Origin: Winogradskyella sp. UBA3174
GTDB lineage: Bacteria > Bacteroidota > Bacteroidia > Flavobacteriales > Flavobacteriaceae
Length of the DNA stretch: 6,257 bases
Assembly (NCBI RefSeq): GCF_002364335.1
Contig: NZ_DEXW01000084.1
Span: 1-6,257 of the forward strand
Direction of reading: 5' to 3'
Shown here: one piece after another, positions 5,643 to 6,257 of the stretch
Layout: each line of letters begins with the position of its first letter
Numbering within the stretch: the stretch's first letter is position 1
Translations under genes and position numbers: made by a program
Notes under the pieces: generated by a model
Databases searched by the model: none
What the model was told of the DNA's origin: nothing
Seen by the model: the letters and a program-made list of their open reading frames with translations, nothing else

Positions 5643-6242
5643 TTTTATTCGGTTGGCATTGGTTCGTTACTACTCCACATACCATAAATAGCCATCCACT
5701 TTCCTTCCTTATTTAGTTCAAGTATTTCTGTATATTTCCCAACTTCAACTATTGTATCATTTTTCGCTCCGTGAAACCGCATTGTAAACGTTCCAATTTC
5801 GTATCCTGAATTACCTACACTTTTAGCATCAATCGTTTTCACGGTTGCATCAATAATTCCGGCATCAATAGCTCCTTGCCAATATGCTTGAATGTTGGCG
5901 CGTCCAGTAACAATAGGTTCATTTGGCGGAAGTATAGAAGCATTCTCGTCATAAACAATGGCAGCAGCCACAGCATCTTTTGCTGTTAATGCTTTTGCAA
6001 AATCTCGGTTCATTTGTCCGAGTTCTTCTATAGTGGCAGATTTGGAAATTTCTTCTTTTTCAGGTTTTTTATTTTCTTGTTTACAGCCCAATGTGGTTGC
6101 TAAAACAACTGTGATAATAAGTGTAAAAATTTTAGATGTAGTTTTCATTTTGATTAGGTTATTATAATTGCCTACTCTCGTTGGTTTTCGGCTATCCCAT
6201 TTTTTTTCAGTTAATTTGTCATTTTAGCGTATGACGCACAAC
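5628..6242. mobile_element. Putative gene cassette 4 (NTF2-like lipoprotein)
   Basis: Bounded by GTTGTGCGT at 5628-5636 and its perfect reverse complement ACGCACAAC at 6234-6242. It is the most compact unit: a single minus-strand gene with 10 bases after its stop and about 85 bases before its start. By eye it is richer in G+C than the TIR unit beside it, which fits separate origins. The cassette interpretation is inferred from the ends. Confidence 0.5.
5645..6148 (-). CDS. NTF2-like (DUF4440/SnoaL-type) lipoprotein, 167 aa
   Basis: A lipoprotein signal (MKTTSKIF, hydrophobic core, TTLGC) places the lipidated residue at Cys22, followed by a Lys/Glu-rich linker to about residue 37. Residues 40-160 look like one NTF2-like domain of the DUF4440/SnoaL type: an opening helix IEELGQMNRDFAKALTAKD, then YDENASILPPNEPIVTGRAN with the usual G-R/K-x-x-I pattern, a helix IQAYWQGAID, and beta strands ending in GKYTEILELNKEGKWMAIYG and MWSSN. 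Such domains bind small hydrophobic ligands or act as ketosteroid-isomerase-like enzymes; members of this branch mostly have no known substrate. Here it would be anchored to the envelope and face the periplasm or the outside. The length is normal for the family plus a signal. It stands alone between two sites, so it gives no pathway clue. No SD or clear promoter was found in 6149-6233. Confidence 0.88.
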   Translation of the reverse strand: MKTTSKIFTLIITVVLATTLGCKQENKKPEKEEISKSATIEELGQMNRDFAKALTAKDAVAAAIVYDENASILPPNEPIVTGRANIQAYWQGAIDAGIIDATVKTIDAKSVGNSGYEIGTFTMRFHGAKNDTIVEVGKYTEILELNKEGKWMAIYGMWSSNEPMPTE

Positions 6243-6257
6243 GTGATGTGTATGGTT
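6234..6257. repeat. Left edge of a palindromic intergenic site (site 4), cut by the window
   Basis: ACGCACAACGTGATGTGTATGG matches the left-edge pattern AACGT, four variable bases, then GTATATGG-like seen at 1499-1515 and 3889-3906 (here GTGTATGG). The box GCACAAC at 6236-6242 pairs with GTTGTGC at 5628-5634. The rest of the site is beyond the window. Confidence 0.6.

Overview
The window looks like a low-GC Bacteroidota chromosome, most likely a marine-type member of the family Flavobacteriaceae. The evidence is the strongly A+T-rich composition, lipoprotein signal peptides ending in Cys followed by polar residues, translation starts with A-rich leaders and no clear Shine-Dalgarno sequence, a Gly/Ser/Asp-rich lipoprotein of a type seen in flavobacteria, and a good match to the Bacteroidota promoter pattern (TTTG, 19 bases, TANNTTTG-like). 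No rRNA, tRNA, CRISPR array, transposase or integrase is visible.

All genes lie on the minus strand and fall into four compact units. Right to left, in the direction of transcription, they are: (4) 5628-6242, an NTF2-like/DUF4440-type lipoprotein; (3) 4012-5509, a TIR-domain protein followed by a small three-helix membrane protein; (2) 1621-3891, a large JAB/JAMM-type lipoprotein gene broken by two in-frame stops, followed by a small secreted or lipoprotein gene resembling DUF6705; (1) 17-1501, a membrane-anchored HExxH protein resembling DUF922, overlapping a lipoprotein of unknown function. They look like unrelated accessory functions set side by side.

The units are separated by long imperfect palindromes of about 130 bases. 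All share edges of the form AACGT...GTATATG on the left and TATACGGTGTT on the right. The few bases just outside the conserved AAC and GTT differ from unit to unit, but the two ends of each unit are reverse complements of each other: GTTGTAGGTA/TACCTACAAC, GTTGTGGTTA/TAACCACAAC, GTTAGCTG/CAGCTAAC and GTTGTGCGT/ACGCACAAC. This is the arrangement expected if each unit once existed as a circle with its own attC-like site, as in an integron cassette array. The core boxes depart from the classical GTTRRRY consensus and no integrase is present, so the mobile-cassette reading is an inference.

The most interesting points are the cassette-like architecture with folded, possibly bistable sites, a TIR plus membrane-protein pair carried as one such unit (probable immune module), a decayed extra site next to it, and the JAB-domain gene whose frame is kept perfectly across two nonsense codons.
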